A stretch of 64,000 bases of DNA from Roseomonas xinghualingensis (lineage in GTDB: Bacteria > Pseudomonadota > Alphaproteobacteria > Acetobacterales > Acetobacteraceae), in NCBI RefSeq assembly GCF_025791835.1, contig NZ_JAOXLP010000002.1, positions 261,764 to 325,763 of the forward strand, written 5' to 3'. Positions within the stretch are counted from its first letter, which is position 1. Every line of letters starts with the position of its first letter. A program made the position numbers and the translations under genes. The notes beneath the pieces were generated by a model, which was given only the letters and a program-made list of their open reading frames with translations, was not told the DNA's origin and ran no database searches. This document shows, piece after piece, positions 8,526 to 16,777 of the stretch.

Positions 8526-11219
8526 TCAGGCATCCGCCCGGAATGCGAGCGCCGCCAGTTTGGCGATGTCCGGTCCCACGCTCCGCACGCCTCCCACCGT
8601 GCCCCCGCCGAGCAGCGTGACAAGACCCGACAGCTCCACTAACCGCGCCGAGGCGGCCCCCGCCGCCCGGCTGGCTCCCACGACGCCGCCGAAAAGCGCG
8701 GTGAGATCGATCGGGGTGGCGGCGCCGGCACTTCCCGTCGCGCGATAGGCACCCACGGCCGCCGCCAGTGCCTGTGCCGAAAGCGCCGGCTGGCTGGGCC
8801 GGACGCTACTGGAAAGCACGGGAGCGGAGGCGCTGTCGTAAACAGCGGCGTCGCGGATGACGCGATCGAAGCCGGATTCCGCGGCATTCTCCATCCGCAG
8901 CGCCGCCAGCGCATTGATCGAGCGCGTGCCGGTGGCACGGGCCGTGATTTCCAGCGCCGGGCTGTCGGTGATGAGGCCGTTGGCGCCGGTGCTCCGCGCC
9001 ACCACCAGCAGATCCTGCGCGCTGCCCTCCGGCCCGGCCTGGAAGAGCAGTGCCGCGAACTCAGCCCCGGTGAAATCCGTGCGTCCCGTCACATCTCCGC
9101 CGTTCAGGATCAGCCGTCCGCCAGCCGTGCCGGAAGGATCGTCCCGCATCGCCACGCGATAGGTCATGCCTTCGTCGAAGCTGCCTCCCGCCGTGTCGAA
9201 AAGCGTGTTCATCGAGAACAGATCGCCCGCAGCCGCGGTGAAGTCACCCACGGCCGAAAGCGCCGGAGCCTTCTGCCCGGCCAGTGGCGCGTGGACCGCC
9301 GCATCCTGCGCGATGCCCGCATAGGCATCCTCCGGCGAGGCATTCCGCAGCGCGGGCAGCGCATTGACCGAGCGCTCCCCAGTCACCGAGGCCGTGATCT
9401 GCACCGCGCGGCTGGCGATGATACCCGTGCCATCGGGCTTCGAGCTGCGCGCCACCACCAGGATGTCCTGCGCGCTGCCCGTGGCGCCCGCCACGAATTG
9501 CAGCGCATTGAATTCCTCCGCCGTGAATCCGATGCGATGGGTCACCTCCTCCCCGTTCAGCATCAGCCTCGTGCCCGAGGCCAGATCCTCGTCGCGCAGC
9601 GCCACGCGATATCCCGTCACCTCCACCGCCGCGCTATAGGGCGAGGTGAACAGGTCCCGCAGCGCGTATTGGTCCCCGGCGGCGGCGGTGATGTTCCCCG
9701 CCGTGGAAAGCCCTGGTGCCACCTGCCCGGAAAGCGGCGCGTAGAGCATGGCCTCCGATGCCACCCGCATGAACCCGGCATCCGCCGCGCCTGGCTCCAC
9801 CGCCGTTCGCAGCGCCTCCGCCATGTTGAGGGAGCGCGTGCCCGTCACCGCCGCGCGCAGTGCCGCCGGGGCACTGTCTGCTATGGCCGTCAGCCCGCCA
9901 GCCTCATCCGGCGTACCGGCGCGGGCGACCACCAGGATGTCCTGCGCCCCGCCCTCAGGCCCCGCCACATATTGCAGCGAGAGGAACTCCATCGGCGAGA
10001 AGTCTGTGCGATGGCTGACATCCTCGCCATCCAGCAGCAGCCTGCCACCTGGGGCGCCGCCAGGATCGTCCCGCAGCGCCACGCGATAAAGCGCCACCTC
10101 CACCATGCCGCTGGTGGGAAAAAGATCGCGGATGGAAAGCGCATCCCCGGCCTTCACCGTCAGGTCACCGGCATCGGATATTGCGGGCGCCTTGCGCGCA
10201 CCGGTTGCCGCGAAGATTGTCGCCTCCTGCGCGACCCGCAGGAACCCCGCATCCGCATCGCCAGGATCGACCACGCTCCGGAGCGCCGGCGCCGCATTGG
10301 CGGACCGCGCCCCGGTGACAGCCGCCGTGATCTGCGTTGCCGGGCTGTCCACGATATGGCGCCAGACGCCAGCCTCATCCTTCGTGCCGGCCCGCGCCAC
10401 CACCAGCAGATCCGCCGCGCTGCCATCGGGCCCGGCCATAAACTGCAGGTTGATGAATTCCTCCGGCGTGAAATCGATGCGGTGGGTGACGTCCTCCCCC
10501 TCCAGCATCAGCCGCGCGCCCGGCACGGAGGCATCGTCGCGCAGCGCCACGCGATACAGCGCTGTCTCCGCCCCGGCGCTGAACAGGTCGTGCAGCGCCA
10601 GGCTGTCGCCCGCCTTCAGCGTGATGTTGCCGACGGTTGAAAGGGAAGGGGCCTTCCGGTCGCCATAAGGCGTGAAGACCGAGGCCTCCTGCACGAGTTT
10701 CACGAAATCCGCATCCGCCTCCCCCTCCGGGGCGCCCATCCGCAGCGCGACGGCGGCCTCGATGGAGCGGATGCCGGTGACATGCGCGGTGATCTGCACC
10801 GGATCGCTATCCGCGATGTTGCGCCAGACGCCCGCCTCATCCTTCGTGCCGGAGCGAGCCACCGCCACGATCTTCTGCGCGCTGCCATCGGCGCCGGCGA
10901 TGAATTGCAGCTCGTTGTAGTCCATCGGATCGAAATCGACCCGGTCCGTCACATCCTCGCCGCGCAGCATCAGCCGCCCGCCACCTTCCCCGCGCAGTGC
11001 GATCCGCATCACCGCCGCATCCGGCGAGCCGAACAACTCCCGCACCGAATAGCTGTCGCCCGCGCGGGCGGTGAAGGAACCGGAGGGCAGGGGCACGCGG
11101 ATATCCACGATATCCGTCACCGTGGAACCACCCGCGCCGCTGGAAGGGGCGGCGGGCGCATAGCCGCTGGGGTAGTTCGTATAGAAGGCGGCGTTCGCGC
11201 CGCTGATGGCGCCGGACAC
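8526..11219 (-). CDS. Large repeat protein with five ~152-residue repeats, probably secreted or surface-located
   Basis: The protein has 897 residues and no recognised catalytic domain. Five related repeats start near residues 48, 198, 352, 509 and 659. Each runs: A-GD-hydrophobic-LF, a YRVALRDD strand, RLMLNGEDVT, DFTxEEFxxLQFxAGPxGSAQDLLVVAR, ITAxVTGxRS (pieces quoted separately). This layout resembles beta-sandwich repeats of RTX-type adhesins and serralysin-like proteins; that link is by eye. A ~32-residue linker with conserved ALR and DAGF joins each pair. No classical signal peptide is seen (MSGAISGANAAFY), so a type I or other non-Sec route is possible. The last ~120 residues are Ala/Gly-rich and unlike the repeats. 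It is monocistronic and its function is unknown. Confidence 0.7.
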   Translation of the reverse strand: MSGAISGANAAFYTNYPSGYAPAAPSSGAGGSTVTDIVDIRVPLPSGSFTARAGDSYSVRELFGSPDAAVMRIALRGEGGGRLMLRGEDVTDRVDFDPMDYNELQFIAGADGSAQKIVAVARSGTKDEAGVWRNIADSDPVQITAHVTGIRSIEAAVALRMGAPEGEADADFVKLVQEASVFTPYGDRKAPSLSTVGNITLKAGDSLALHDLFSAGAETALYRVALRDDASVPGARLMLEGEDVTHRIDFTPEEFINLQFMAGPDGSAADLLVVARAGTKDEAGVWRHIVDSPATQITAAVTGARSANAAPALRSVVDPGDADAGFLRVAQEATIFAATGARKAPAISDAGDLTVKAGDALSIRDLFPTSGMVEVALYRVALRDDPGGAPGGRLLLDGEDVSHRTDFSPMEFLSLQYVAGPEGGAQDILVVARAGTPDEAGGLTAIADSAPAALRAAVTGTRSLNMAEALRTAVEPGAADAGFMRVASEAMLYAPLSGQVAPGLSTAGNITAAAGDQYALRDLFTSPYSAAVEVTGYRVALRDEDLASGTRLMLNGEEVTHRIGFTAEEFNALQFVAGATGSAQDILVVARSSKPDGTGIIASRAVQITASVTGERSVNALPALRNASPEDAYAGIAQDAAVHAPLAGQKAPALSAVGDFTAAAGDLFSMNTLFDTAGGSFDEGMTYRVAMRDDPSGTAGGRLILNGGDVTGRTDFTGAEFAALLFQAGPEGSAQDLLVVARSTGANGLITDSPALEITARATGTRSINALAALRMENAAESGFDRVIRDAAVYDSASAPVLSSSVRPSQPALSAQALAAAVGAYRATGSAGAATPIDLTALFGGVVGASRAAGAASARLVELSGLVTLLGGGTVGGVRSVGPDIAKLAALAFRADA
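8895..11078 (-). repeat. Five tandem in-frame ~456-bp coding repeats
   Basis: The repeat units of the 897-residue protein lie at about 11078-10743, 10628-10278, 10166-9807, 9695-9345 and 9245-8895, read on the minus strand. Shared markers are the -AGD- start, YRVALRD, the GEDVTHR/DF block and the closing TGxRS. Units are clearly diverged at the DNA level, so this is an old duplication and not an assembly artefact. Confidence 0.75.
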
Positions 11220-11276
11220 GGGGGAACCTCCGCGAAACCCCGCGAGGCTAGCCCCCAGCCCCTAACGCCGCATGAA

Positions 11277-11996
11277 TCACCCCACGCGCAGCAGGGTCGG
11301 CCCGTGGCGCCGCAGCCAGTCCTGCGCCGCGTCCCGATGCGGCGTCAGCCGCTCCACATGGGCCCAGAAGCGGGAGGAATGGTTCAGTTCCCGCAGGTGT
11401 CCGACCTCATGCGCCACCACATAGTCGAGCACCCAGTCCGGGGCCATCACCAGCCGCCAGGAGAAGGCCAGCGTGCCATCCGGCGCGCAGCTTCCCCAGC
11501 GGGACCGGGTGTCCTTCAGCGTGATGCGCCGGACCTTCACCCCCAGCGTCGCGGCATGGCCGGCTGCCAGCACCGAAATGCGCCGCTTCGCCTCCGCCTT
11601 CAGGAAGTCGGCCACACGGCGGGCCAGGAACTCCTTGTCCCCCGCCACCACGATCTCCCCATTCCACAGGATGGCGGGGCCGCGCGTATGGGGATCATGC
11701 CGGATGACATGCGGCACCCCGCCCAGCGGCACGCGCTGGCCCTCGGCCAGCGGCACGGCGGGGGCAAGGCTGCCCAGCCTTTCCTTCACCCAGGCCGCAT
11801 GGGTGTTCAGCAGGGCCATCCCTGCCTTGCGGCCGGAACGGGGCGGCAAGGTCACCACAACCTCCCCTGCGCGCGGATCGATCCGGAGCGAAACCCGCCG
11901 TGCCCGGGTAGAGCGGTTCCAGCGCACCGGAGTCGGCGTCGGCAGCGCCAGCGGATGGGCGCGGAGGGGGACGCTCTCGATCTCGTTATGTTCCAT
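11277..11996 (-). CDS. YgjP-like (DUF45/SprT-type) metal-dependent hydrolase
   Basis: This 239-residue protein belongs to the YgjP/DUF45 group of putative zinc metallopeptidases. The metal site is VVAHEVGHLRELNHSSRFW, with the HExxH motif HEVGH and a downstream His that fits the third ligand. The preceding SRWGSCAPDGTLAFSW is the other signature of the family. The N-terminal half is a beta-rich region without known function. No signal peptide is seen, so it should be cytoplasmic. It is not obviously linked to its neighbours: the cupin operon upstream ends in a terminator before it. The in vivo substrate of this family is not established. Confidence 0.88.
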   Translation of the reverse strand: MEHNEIESVPLRAHPLALPTPTPVRWNRSTRARRVSLRIDPRAGEVVVTLPPRSGRKAGMALLNTHAAWVKERLGSLAPAVPLAEGQRVPLGGVPHVIRHDPHTRGPAILWNGEIVVAGDKEFLARRVADFLKAEAKRRISVLAAGHAATLGVKVRRITLKDTRSRWGSCAPDGTLAFSWRLVMAPDWVLDYVVAHEVGHLRELNHSSRFWAHVERLTPHRDAAQDWLRRHGPTLLRVG

Positions 11997-12070
11997 GAAG
12001 CCGAGAATGGACCCTGGGGGGGCTCCGGTTCAACGGCTTGACACGAAGATGGAAGGTCTTGTGGTGGGGG

Positions 12071-12109
12071 CAATTAAAAAGCCGGCCAGGATCAATATCT
12101 TGGCCGGCT
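12071..12109 (-). terminator. Rho-independent terminator of the YcgN/DapA-like/cupin operon
   Basis: A perfect 9-bp GC-rich stem (AGCCGGCCA at 12080-12088 with TGGCCGGCT at 12101-12109) closes a 12-base loop. Read on the minus strand, it is followed at once by TTTTTAATTG. It lies 25 bp after the cupin stop codon. Confidence 0.9.
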
Positions 12110-12133
12110 ATCTTCAAGGAATGTAGAGCCTGC

Positions 12134-12448
12134 TCAGCCCGGACGCGCCTTGAACTCGATCTCCACGAAGGAGAAGGGCACCGTTCCGGCATTGATGACG
12201 TTGTGCTCGATCCCGGGAGCGCGGGTGTAGGAGATGCCCGCCTTGATCTGGGCCTCCCGCGTCGTGCCGCCCGGTTCCTCCAGCAGCATGGTCCCATCCG
12301 TCACCGGCACCACGAGATAGCCCCAGCCATGGCGGTGCCAGCCTGTTTCGGAGCCCGGCGGGAAGTCCCAGCGGGTGACGCGGGCGATCTCGTCATCCGC
12401 CTGGACGGTGGCGACGGCGGGGATGCGGCAACGCAGAGGCTCGGACAT
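12134..12448 (-). CDS. Single-domain cupin protein
   Basis: This small cupin has 104 residues. The first cupin motif reads GSETGWHRHGWGYLVVPVTDG, in which His residues and the following Glu position fit metal ligands; the second lies around APGIEHNVINAGTVP. Cupins of this size are often metal-dependent isomerases, dioxygenases or ligand-binding proteins. It is the last gene of an operon, 29 bp after the DapA-like aldolase/lyase gene and just before the terminator. A role in metabolising the same keto acid or sugar acid as the DapA-like enzyme is inferred. Confidence 0.82.
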   Translation of the reverse strand: MSEPLRCRIPAVATVQADDEIARVTRWDFPPGSETGWHRHGWGYLVVPVTDGTMLLEEPGGTTREAQIKAGISYTRAPGIEHNVINAGTVPFSFVEIEFKARPG

Positions 12449-12477
12449 GGAACTCCCTTGGCGACTCAGTCAGCGAC

Positions 12478-13425
12478 TCAGACAGAAGCAACAAGGAGAC
12501 CATGCTCGGCTAGGCCGGGAAGGGGAAGGGCGCCCGTCGCCTGCCAAGCGGCCCAGACGCCATCCGCCTCGGCCGGCGAAAGGCGGGTATGGGGCGGGCG
12601 GATATGGCGCCAGGCCTCGTCCCCCGTGCTGCGCGCCAGGATCTCCCGCAGGCCGGGGATCAGCGGCACGGTGCCCGCGGCGGCGCGGCAGGCATTCATC
12701 ATGGCCTGGGCCGCATCCGCCTCCGGCCCCGTCCGCCTGGAATAGACCACCTGGGCGAAGCGGCTGGTCAGGTTGGTGGCCGCCGTGATGCAGCCCGCCG
12801 CCCCCAGACCCAGCATCCGCTGGAACAGGCTGTCGCCGCCCGGATAGACCTCGAATCCGCGTGAGGCGAAGGCAGAGAGATAGGCCTCGGCCTGGGCCGC
12901 ATCACCCGTGCTGTCCTTGATCCCTCGCACCACGCCGGGGAAGGCTTCCAGCAGCCGCCCGATCAGCTCCACCGTCAGCGGCACCGCCGACTGGGCCGGG
13001 AAATGGTAGAGATAGAGCGCCAGCCCGCCGCCGATCCGCTCGATCACCTCGGAGAAATAGGCGTAGAGCCCCTCCTCGCCGGGGTTCTTGTAGTAGAAGG
13101 GCGGCAGCACCAGCACGCCCGGGCAGCCCAGGTCGCGGGCATGGCGGGACAGCTCAACCGTATCGGTCAGGCTGGTGCAGCCCGTGCCGGGCATGAGCCG
13201 CGTCACCGGCAACCCGTTCTCCACCAGCTTCTCCAAGATCTCCCGGCGCTCGCGCAGGCCGAAGGAATTGGCCTCGCCCGTGGTACCGAGCACGCCCAGC
13301 CCATCGCAGCCATGGGCCAGCAGCCATTTCGCATAGGCGGCGGTGCGGCGGTGGTCCGGCGAGAGATCCGCATGCATTGCCGTGATCAGGGCGGCATTCA
13401 CGCCGCCATAAAGCGCTTCCGTCAT
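12478..13425 (-). CDS. Dihydrodipicolinate synthase / N-acetylneuraminate lyase family aldolase
   Basis: These TIM-barrel enzymes form or cleave C-C bonds of pyruvate through a Schiff base. The 315-residue product shows the GTTGEA phosphate/carboxylate loop near residue 48. [10 protein letters not shown] follows, whose Tyr fits the catalytic tyrosine, and then [10 protein letters not shown], whose Lys fits the Schiff-base lysine. It is probably not the biosynthetic DapA: it is somewhat longer, is not next to lysine genes, and is paired with a cupin gene. A role in 2-keto-3-deoxy sugar acid or related degradation is possible. Its ATG overlaps the stop of the upstream YcgN-like gene (ATGA), which indicates translational coupling. 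Confidence 0.88.
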   Translation of the reverse strand: MTEALYGGVNAALITAMHADLSPDHRRTAAYAKWLLAHGCDGLGVLGTTGEANSFGLRERREILEKLVENGLPVTRLMPGTGCTSLTDTVELSRHARDLGCPGVLVLPPFYYKNPGEEGLYAYFSEVIERIGGGLALYLYHFPAQSAVPLTVELIGRLLEAFPGVVRGIKDSTGDAAQAEAYLSAFASRGFEVYPGGDSLFQRMLGLGAAGCITAATNLTSRFAQVVYSRRTGPEADAAQAMMNACRAAAGTVPLIPGLREILARSTGDEAWRHIRPPHTRLSPAEADGVWAAWQATGALPLPGLAEHGLLVASV

Positions 13426-13931
13426 CCCGCCTTCCTCCCTCGTGGCCCGGCGGCAGCCCCGGGCGCACGCGGCGCGCGGCGGCTGGGCCAGCGACCCGGC
13501 CAGGTCACCACATGATCCTCCAGCGCTCCAGCCTCGCGCTCGGACACAGCCTTACCGCGCACGGAAATCCCGGCGCGATGGACGCTCTCGGGATCGCCGG
13601 TCACCAGCGGATGCCAGTCCGGCAGGTCCTGCCCGCGGGCGAGGAGGTGGTAGGCGCAGGTCGGCGGCAGCCAGTCCAGCGCCGCCAGCATCTTCGGCTT
13701 CAACTGCACGCAATCCGGCACATGGGCGCGGCGATTGGCATAGTCGCGGCAGCCGCAGCCCTGGGTGTCCAGCAGGCGGCAGGCCACGTTGGTGAAGTGG
13801 ATCTCCTCCGTATCCTCGTCCCGGATCTTGTGCAGGCAGCAACGGCCGCAGCCGTCGCACAGGGACTCCCACTCGGCCTTGGTCATCGCCGAGAGGGACT
13901 TACGCTTCCAGAAGGGGAGGGGGTCTGACAC
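13422..13931 (-). CDS. YcgN/UPF0260 family cysteine-cluster protein
   Basis: This is a 169-residue protein with many conserved cysteines: [12 protein letters not shown] near residue 24, [16 protein letters not shown] near 49, then VPDCVQL and PTCAYHLL. This matches the YcgN/UPF0260 (YkgJ-like, CxxCxxC-type) family, thought to bind zinc or an iron-sulfur cluster; the function is unknown. Length and motifs are complete. It is the first gene of the operon with the DapA-like and cupin genes and overlaps the DapA-like start by four bases. A Pro- and Arg-rich tail follows VVTWPGRW. Confidence 0.88.
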   Translation of the reverse strand: MSDPLPFWKRKSLSAMTKAEWESLCDGCGRCCLHKIRDEDTEEIHFTNVACRLLDTQGCGCRDYANRRAHVPDCVQLKPKMLAALDWLPPTCAYHLLARGQDLPDWHPLVTGDPESVHRAGISVRGKAVSEREAGALEDHVVTWPGRWPSRRAPRAPGAAAGPRGRKAG

Positions 13932-14004
13932 GGCGCCCTCCTACACCCTTGGCGGAGCGCAAAGGAAGCTTGACCTGCTCCCCGACTCGGCGTGAATCCG
14001 GCCG

Positions 14005-14478
14005 ATGCCGCTGGACCTGACCATCCCCGAGCGCACCGCCACCACCTGCCGCGCCGCCATGCGCTTCTGCGCCCGCAACCGCTGGGCACCGCTGGCGGAA
14101 ATGCCCATCCCCTGCGGCCGCCGCCTGGACATCATGGCGCTGACCCCCGAGGGCCACCTCATCGCCATCGAGGTGAAGTCGGGCCCGCGCGACTATCTTT
14201 CCGACAACAAGTGGCACGAATACCGGGACTGGTGCGACCGGCTCTATTTCGCCGTGGATTGCGACTTCCCGCAGGAACTCATCCCCGGGGATGTTGGCCT
14301 GATCGTCAGCGACGGCTTCGACGCCGTGATGATCCGCGATACGGAGCACAAGCCGCTCGCCGGCGCCAGGCGGAAATCCCTGATGCACCGCTACGCCGTG
14401 CTGGCGGCCGGGCGGCTGGCGGCCCTGTCCGATCCGGTCGGCGCGCAGGAGATGCGGGCCGCCCTGCTTTGCGAATAG
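14005..14478 (+). CDS. mmcB: MmcB family DNA repair nuclease-like protein
   Basis: This 157-residue protein has a PD-(D/E)xK core: CGRRLDIMALTPEGHLIAIEVKSGPRDY, in which Asp, Glu and Lys form the expected nuclease triad (residues about 45-60). MmcB is a DNA-repair protein of alphaproteobacteria known from the damage response of Caulobacter, where it belongs to the SOS-independent regulon. The N-terminus (TCRAAMRFCARNRWAPLAEMPIPCG, in part) also fits the family. It is divergent from the YcgN-like gene by 73 bp. No SOS box is obvious upstream. Confidence 0.85.
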   Translation: MPLDLTIPERTATTCRAAMRFCARNRWAPLAEMPIPCGRRLDIMALTPEGHLIAIEVKSGPRDYLSDNKWHEYRDWCDRLYFAVDCDFPQELIPGDVGLIVSDGFDAVMIRDTEHKPLAGARRKSLMHRYAVLAAGRLAALSDPVGAQEMRAALLCE

Positions 14479-14587
14479 GGTGGACGATCAGGATTTAACT
14501 GTTCCGGAGTACGGAACCACTACCCGGCCGCCCCGTTTCCCTCCGGCGCCCCACCCCCCCGGGACGCCTTCTGGGAGACACGCTATC

Positions 14588-15145
14588 ATGCAACGTCGTT
14601 CGCTTTCGCTCGCCCTGGCAGGAGCCAGCCTCGTCCCCGTCGCCGCCATGGCCCAGGGTACCGGCAGCCGTGCCCAGGGTTCGGGCGCGACGCCGCAGGC
14701 CAATACCCCGCCCGCCAACCTCGCCAATATGCCGCCCGATCGCCTGGCGGCGATGACGCATGAAGCGGGGAGCTTCGCCCTGGCCACCGCCAAGATCGGG
14801 GCGCAGAAGGCGTCCAAGCCCGAAGTGAAGCGCTTCGCCAATTTCGAGGTGCAGGAGCAGGAGGGTGTCGCCCAGGCCATGAAGATGGCCGGGCATAACT
14901 TCCCCGACTATCGCCCCACCGGTGAGAAGGCGCAGGTCATCCAGCGCCTGCAATCCGCCAGCGGCGCGGATTTCGACAAGATTTTCCTCGAGGTGCAGGA
15001 GCAGGGCCATCAGGAGCTGCTGAACCTGACCACCGCCATGATGCAGAGCCGCGCTCCGGTCGCGGACCGGATCACGGCGACTCTGTCGAATGGCCAGATT
15101 AAGGAGCACCTGGTCCTGCTGAACGTCATGCAGGGCCGCGCCTGA
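14588..15145 (+). CDS. DUF4142 family exported ferritin-like protein
   Basis: The precursor has 185 residues with a Sec signal peptide MQRRSLSLALAGASLVPVAAMAQ. A low-complexity Gly/Gln/Ala linker follows, then a helical DUF4142 domain (about residues 55-183) containing EAGSFALATAKIGAQ, VKRFANFEVQEQEGV and IKEHLVLL. DUF4142 domains have a ferritin-like four-helix bundle and are common in Acetobacteraceae and rhizobia; some are stress-induced, but no biochemical role is established. The ATG at 14588 is chosen because the signal peptide starts there. The gene converges on hldE across a strong hairpin. Confidence 0.85.
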   Translation: MQRRSLSLALAGASLVPVAAMAQGTGSRAQGSGATPQANTPPANLANMPPDRLAAMTHEAGSFALATAKIGAQKASKPEVKRFANFEVQEQEGVAQAMKMAGHNFPDYRPTGEKAQVIQRLQSASGADFDKIFLEVQEQGHQELLNLTTAMMQSRAPVADRITATLSNGQIKEHLVLLNVMQGRA

Positions 15146-15151
15146 GCAGGG

Positions 15152-15186
15152 CGGGGGATGGGCGGCCGCATGGCCGCCTTCCCCCG
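15152..15186. terminator. Bidirectional hairpin between the DUF4142 gene and hldE
   Basis: An inner 7-bp stem GGCGGCC/GGCCGCC with loop GCAT (15161-15178) is extended by an outer 7-bp stem CGGGGGA/TCCCCCG (15152-15158 and 15180-15186). There is no clear T-run, but the position between convergent stop codons suits a shared terminator. Confidence 0.6.
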
Positions 15187-15193
15187 CGGGGTA

Positions 15194-16681
15194 TCAGCCC
15201 CGGATGCGCGCCACGGTGGCGGTGGTGGAATTGCCCGGCAGCAGCTCGGCCAGGCGCACCACCCCACCCCATTCCTGCACCATGGAGCCGCCGACCACCT
15301 GGTCCACGCTGTAGTCTGCGCCCTTCACCAGCACATCAGGCCGCAGCGCCTCGATCAGCGCCTCGGGCGTGTCCTCCTCGAACAGCGTCACGAGATCGAC
15401 AGTGGCCAGGGATGCCAGCACCGCCGCCCGCGCCGCCTCGGACTGCACCGGGCGAGTCGGGCCCTTCAGGCGCCGCACGCTTTCATCCGCGTTCAGCCCC
15501 ACCACCAGCCGGTCGCACCAGCTGCGCGCCTGCTCCAGCAGATGCACATGGCCGGGATGCAGCAGGTCGAAGCAGCCATTGGTGAAGCCCACGCGATAGC
15601 CACGCTGCCGCCAGCGCTCGGCCTGCTCCACCGCTTTCATGCGGGAAACCACCTTGCGCAGCGCCCCGCGCTCGGCGCTCAGCGCCTCCAGCAGGTCGGT
15701 GTCGCGCGCCACTGCCGTGCCGACCTTTCCAACGGCCAGCCCGGCCGCGATGTTGGAAAGCCGCGCCGCGATCGGCAGGGGCAGGCCCACCGCCATGCCG
15801 GCCGCCACCACCGCCACCACCGTATCGCCGGCGCCCGAGACATCAGCCACTTCCGGCGCCTCGGCCGGGAAGTGATGGACGGCGTCCTCCTCCACCAGCG
15901 ACATGCCGTCCTCGCTGCGCGTCACCAGCACGGCGCCGAAGCCATGGCGCTCGCGCAGCGCACGGGCGGCGGCGACCAGCGCCGGCTCGCTGTCGATGCT
16001 CATTCCCGTCGCCTGGCGCAGCTCCGCCCGGTTGGGGGTGATCAGGTCCGCCCCGGCATAGCAGGAATAGTCGTCGCCCTTCGGATCGACGATCACCTTG
16101 CGCCCGGCGGCACGGGCAGCGGCGATCAGCCGCTCCGGCACGTCCCCGGCCAGCACGCCCTTGCGGTAGTCGGACAGGACCATGACCTTGGTGGCCGCCA
16201 CCGTGTCCTGCGCGATCCGCACCATCCGGTCCGACAGGCGGGGATGGATGGCCCGCGCCACCTCGTGATCCGCGCGCAGCATCTGCTGGCCGGCGGCGAT
16301 GAAGCGGGTCTTGGTGGTGGTGGCGCGGCCGCCTTGCACCAGCAGCCAGGGCTCCACGCCCGGCTGGCCGCCGATCAGCCCGGTCAGGTCGGAACCCGCC
16401 TGGTCGTCGCCCACCACGGAAAGGAAGGCCACGGCGGCGCCCAGGGCCGTGAGGTTCCGCACCACGTTCCCGGCTCCGCCGGGCATGGCCACCTCGCGGT
16501 CCACGCTCAGCACGGGCACCGGCGCCTCGGGCGAGATGCGGCTCACATGGCCATAAACATAGCGGTCCAGCATCGCATCTCCGACCACAAGGACGGATGC
16601 GCGCTTGAGCGCCCGGACGGCCTCCGAAAGGTCGGCGGTCGTCATGGACGGGATCGGGGTATCGGGCGCTGGGCCGGTCAT
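15194..16681 (-). CDS. hldE: Bifunctional heptose-7-phosphate kinase / heptose-1-phosphate adenylyltransferase
   Basis: HldE makes ADP-heptose for the LPS inner core: it phosphorylates D-glycero-beta-D-manno-heptose 7-phosphate, then after dephosphorylation adds AMP. The N-terminal PfkB-type kinase (about residues 25-330) shows DRYVYGHVSRISPEAPVP, PGGAGNVVRNL and the catalytic VSGAGDTVVAV. The C-terminal nucleotidyltransferase (about 355-490) shows GFTNGCFDLLHPGHVHLL with the HxGH site. The protein has 495 residues from the ATG at 16681; an internal ATG at 16645 is possible, and the open frame further upstream overlaps the divergent gene. GmhA, GmhB and HldD are not in the window. Confidence 0.95.
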   Translation of the reverse strand: MTGPAPDTPIPSMTTADLSEAVRALKRASVLVVGDAMLDRYVYGHVSRISPEAPVPVLSVDREVAMPGGAGNVVRNLTALGAAVAFLSVVGDDQAGSDLTGLIGGQPGVEPWLLVQGGRATTTKTRFIAAGQQMLRADHEVARAIHPRLSDRMVRIAQDTVAATKVMVLSDYRKGVLAGDVPERLIAAARAAGRKVIVDPKGDDYSCYAGADLITPNRAELRQATGMSIDSEPALVAAARALRERHGFGAVLVTRSEDGMSLVEEDAVHHFPAEAPEVADVSGAGDTVVAVVAAGMAVGLPLPIAARLSNIAAGLAVGKVGTAVARDTDLLEALSAERGALRKVVSRMKAVEQAERWRQRGYRVGFTNGCFDLLHPGHVHLLEQARSWCDRLVVGLNADESVRRLKGPTRPVQSEAARAAVLASLATVDLVTLFEEDTPEALIEALRPDVLVKGADYSVDQVVGGSMVQEWGGVVRLAELLPGNSTTATVARIRG

Positions 16682-16777
16682 CGCCTGGGGCGTAGCCCGC
16701 CGCTGGGGCAAGTGGCAACCGGGCGTTGCGTGAGGTGACGCCGCGTTAACCTGGCGAGGCGCAGATTCCGGGCCGCG

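Noticed and set aside
8895..11078. CRISPR array or DNA satellite
   Set aside because: The repeats are ~456 bp, in frame, diverged and coding; there are no short identical repeats with spacers.
12478..13425. Biosynthetic dapA for lysine
   Set aside because: The operon partners (YcgN and cupin) and sequence character point to a DapA-like aldolase/lyase, not the essential lysine enzyme.
15158..16738. 526-residue plus-strand open frame
   Set aside because: It is opposite hldE, whose kinase and nucleotidyltransferase motifs are unambiguous; the frame is His/Arg-rich with no domain.
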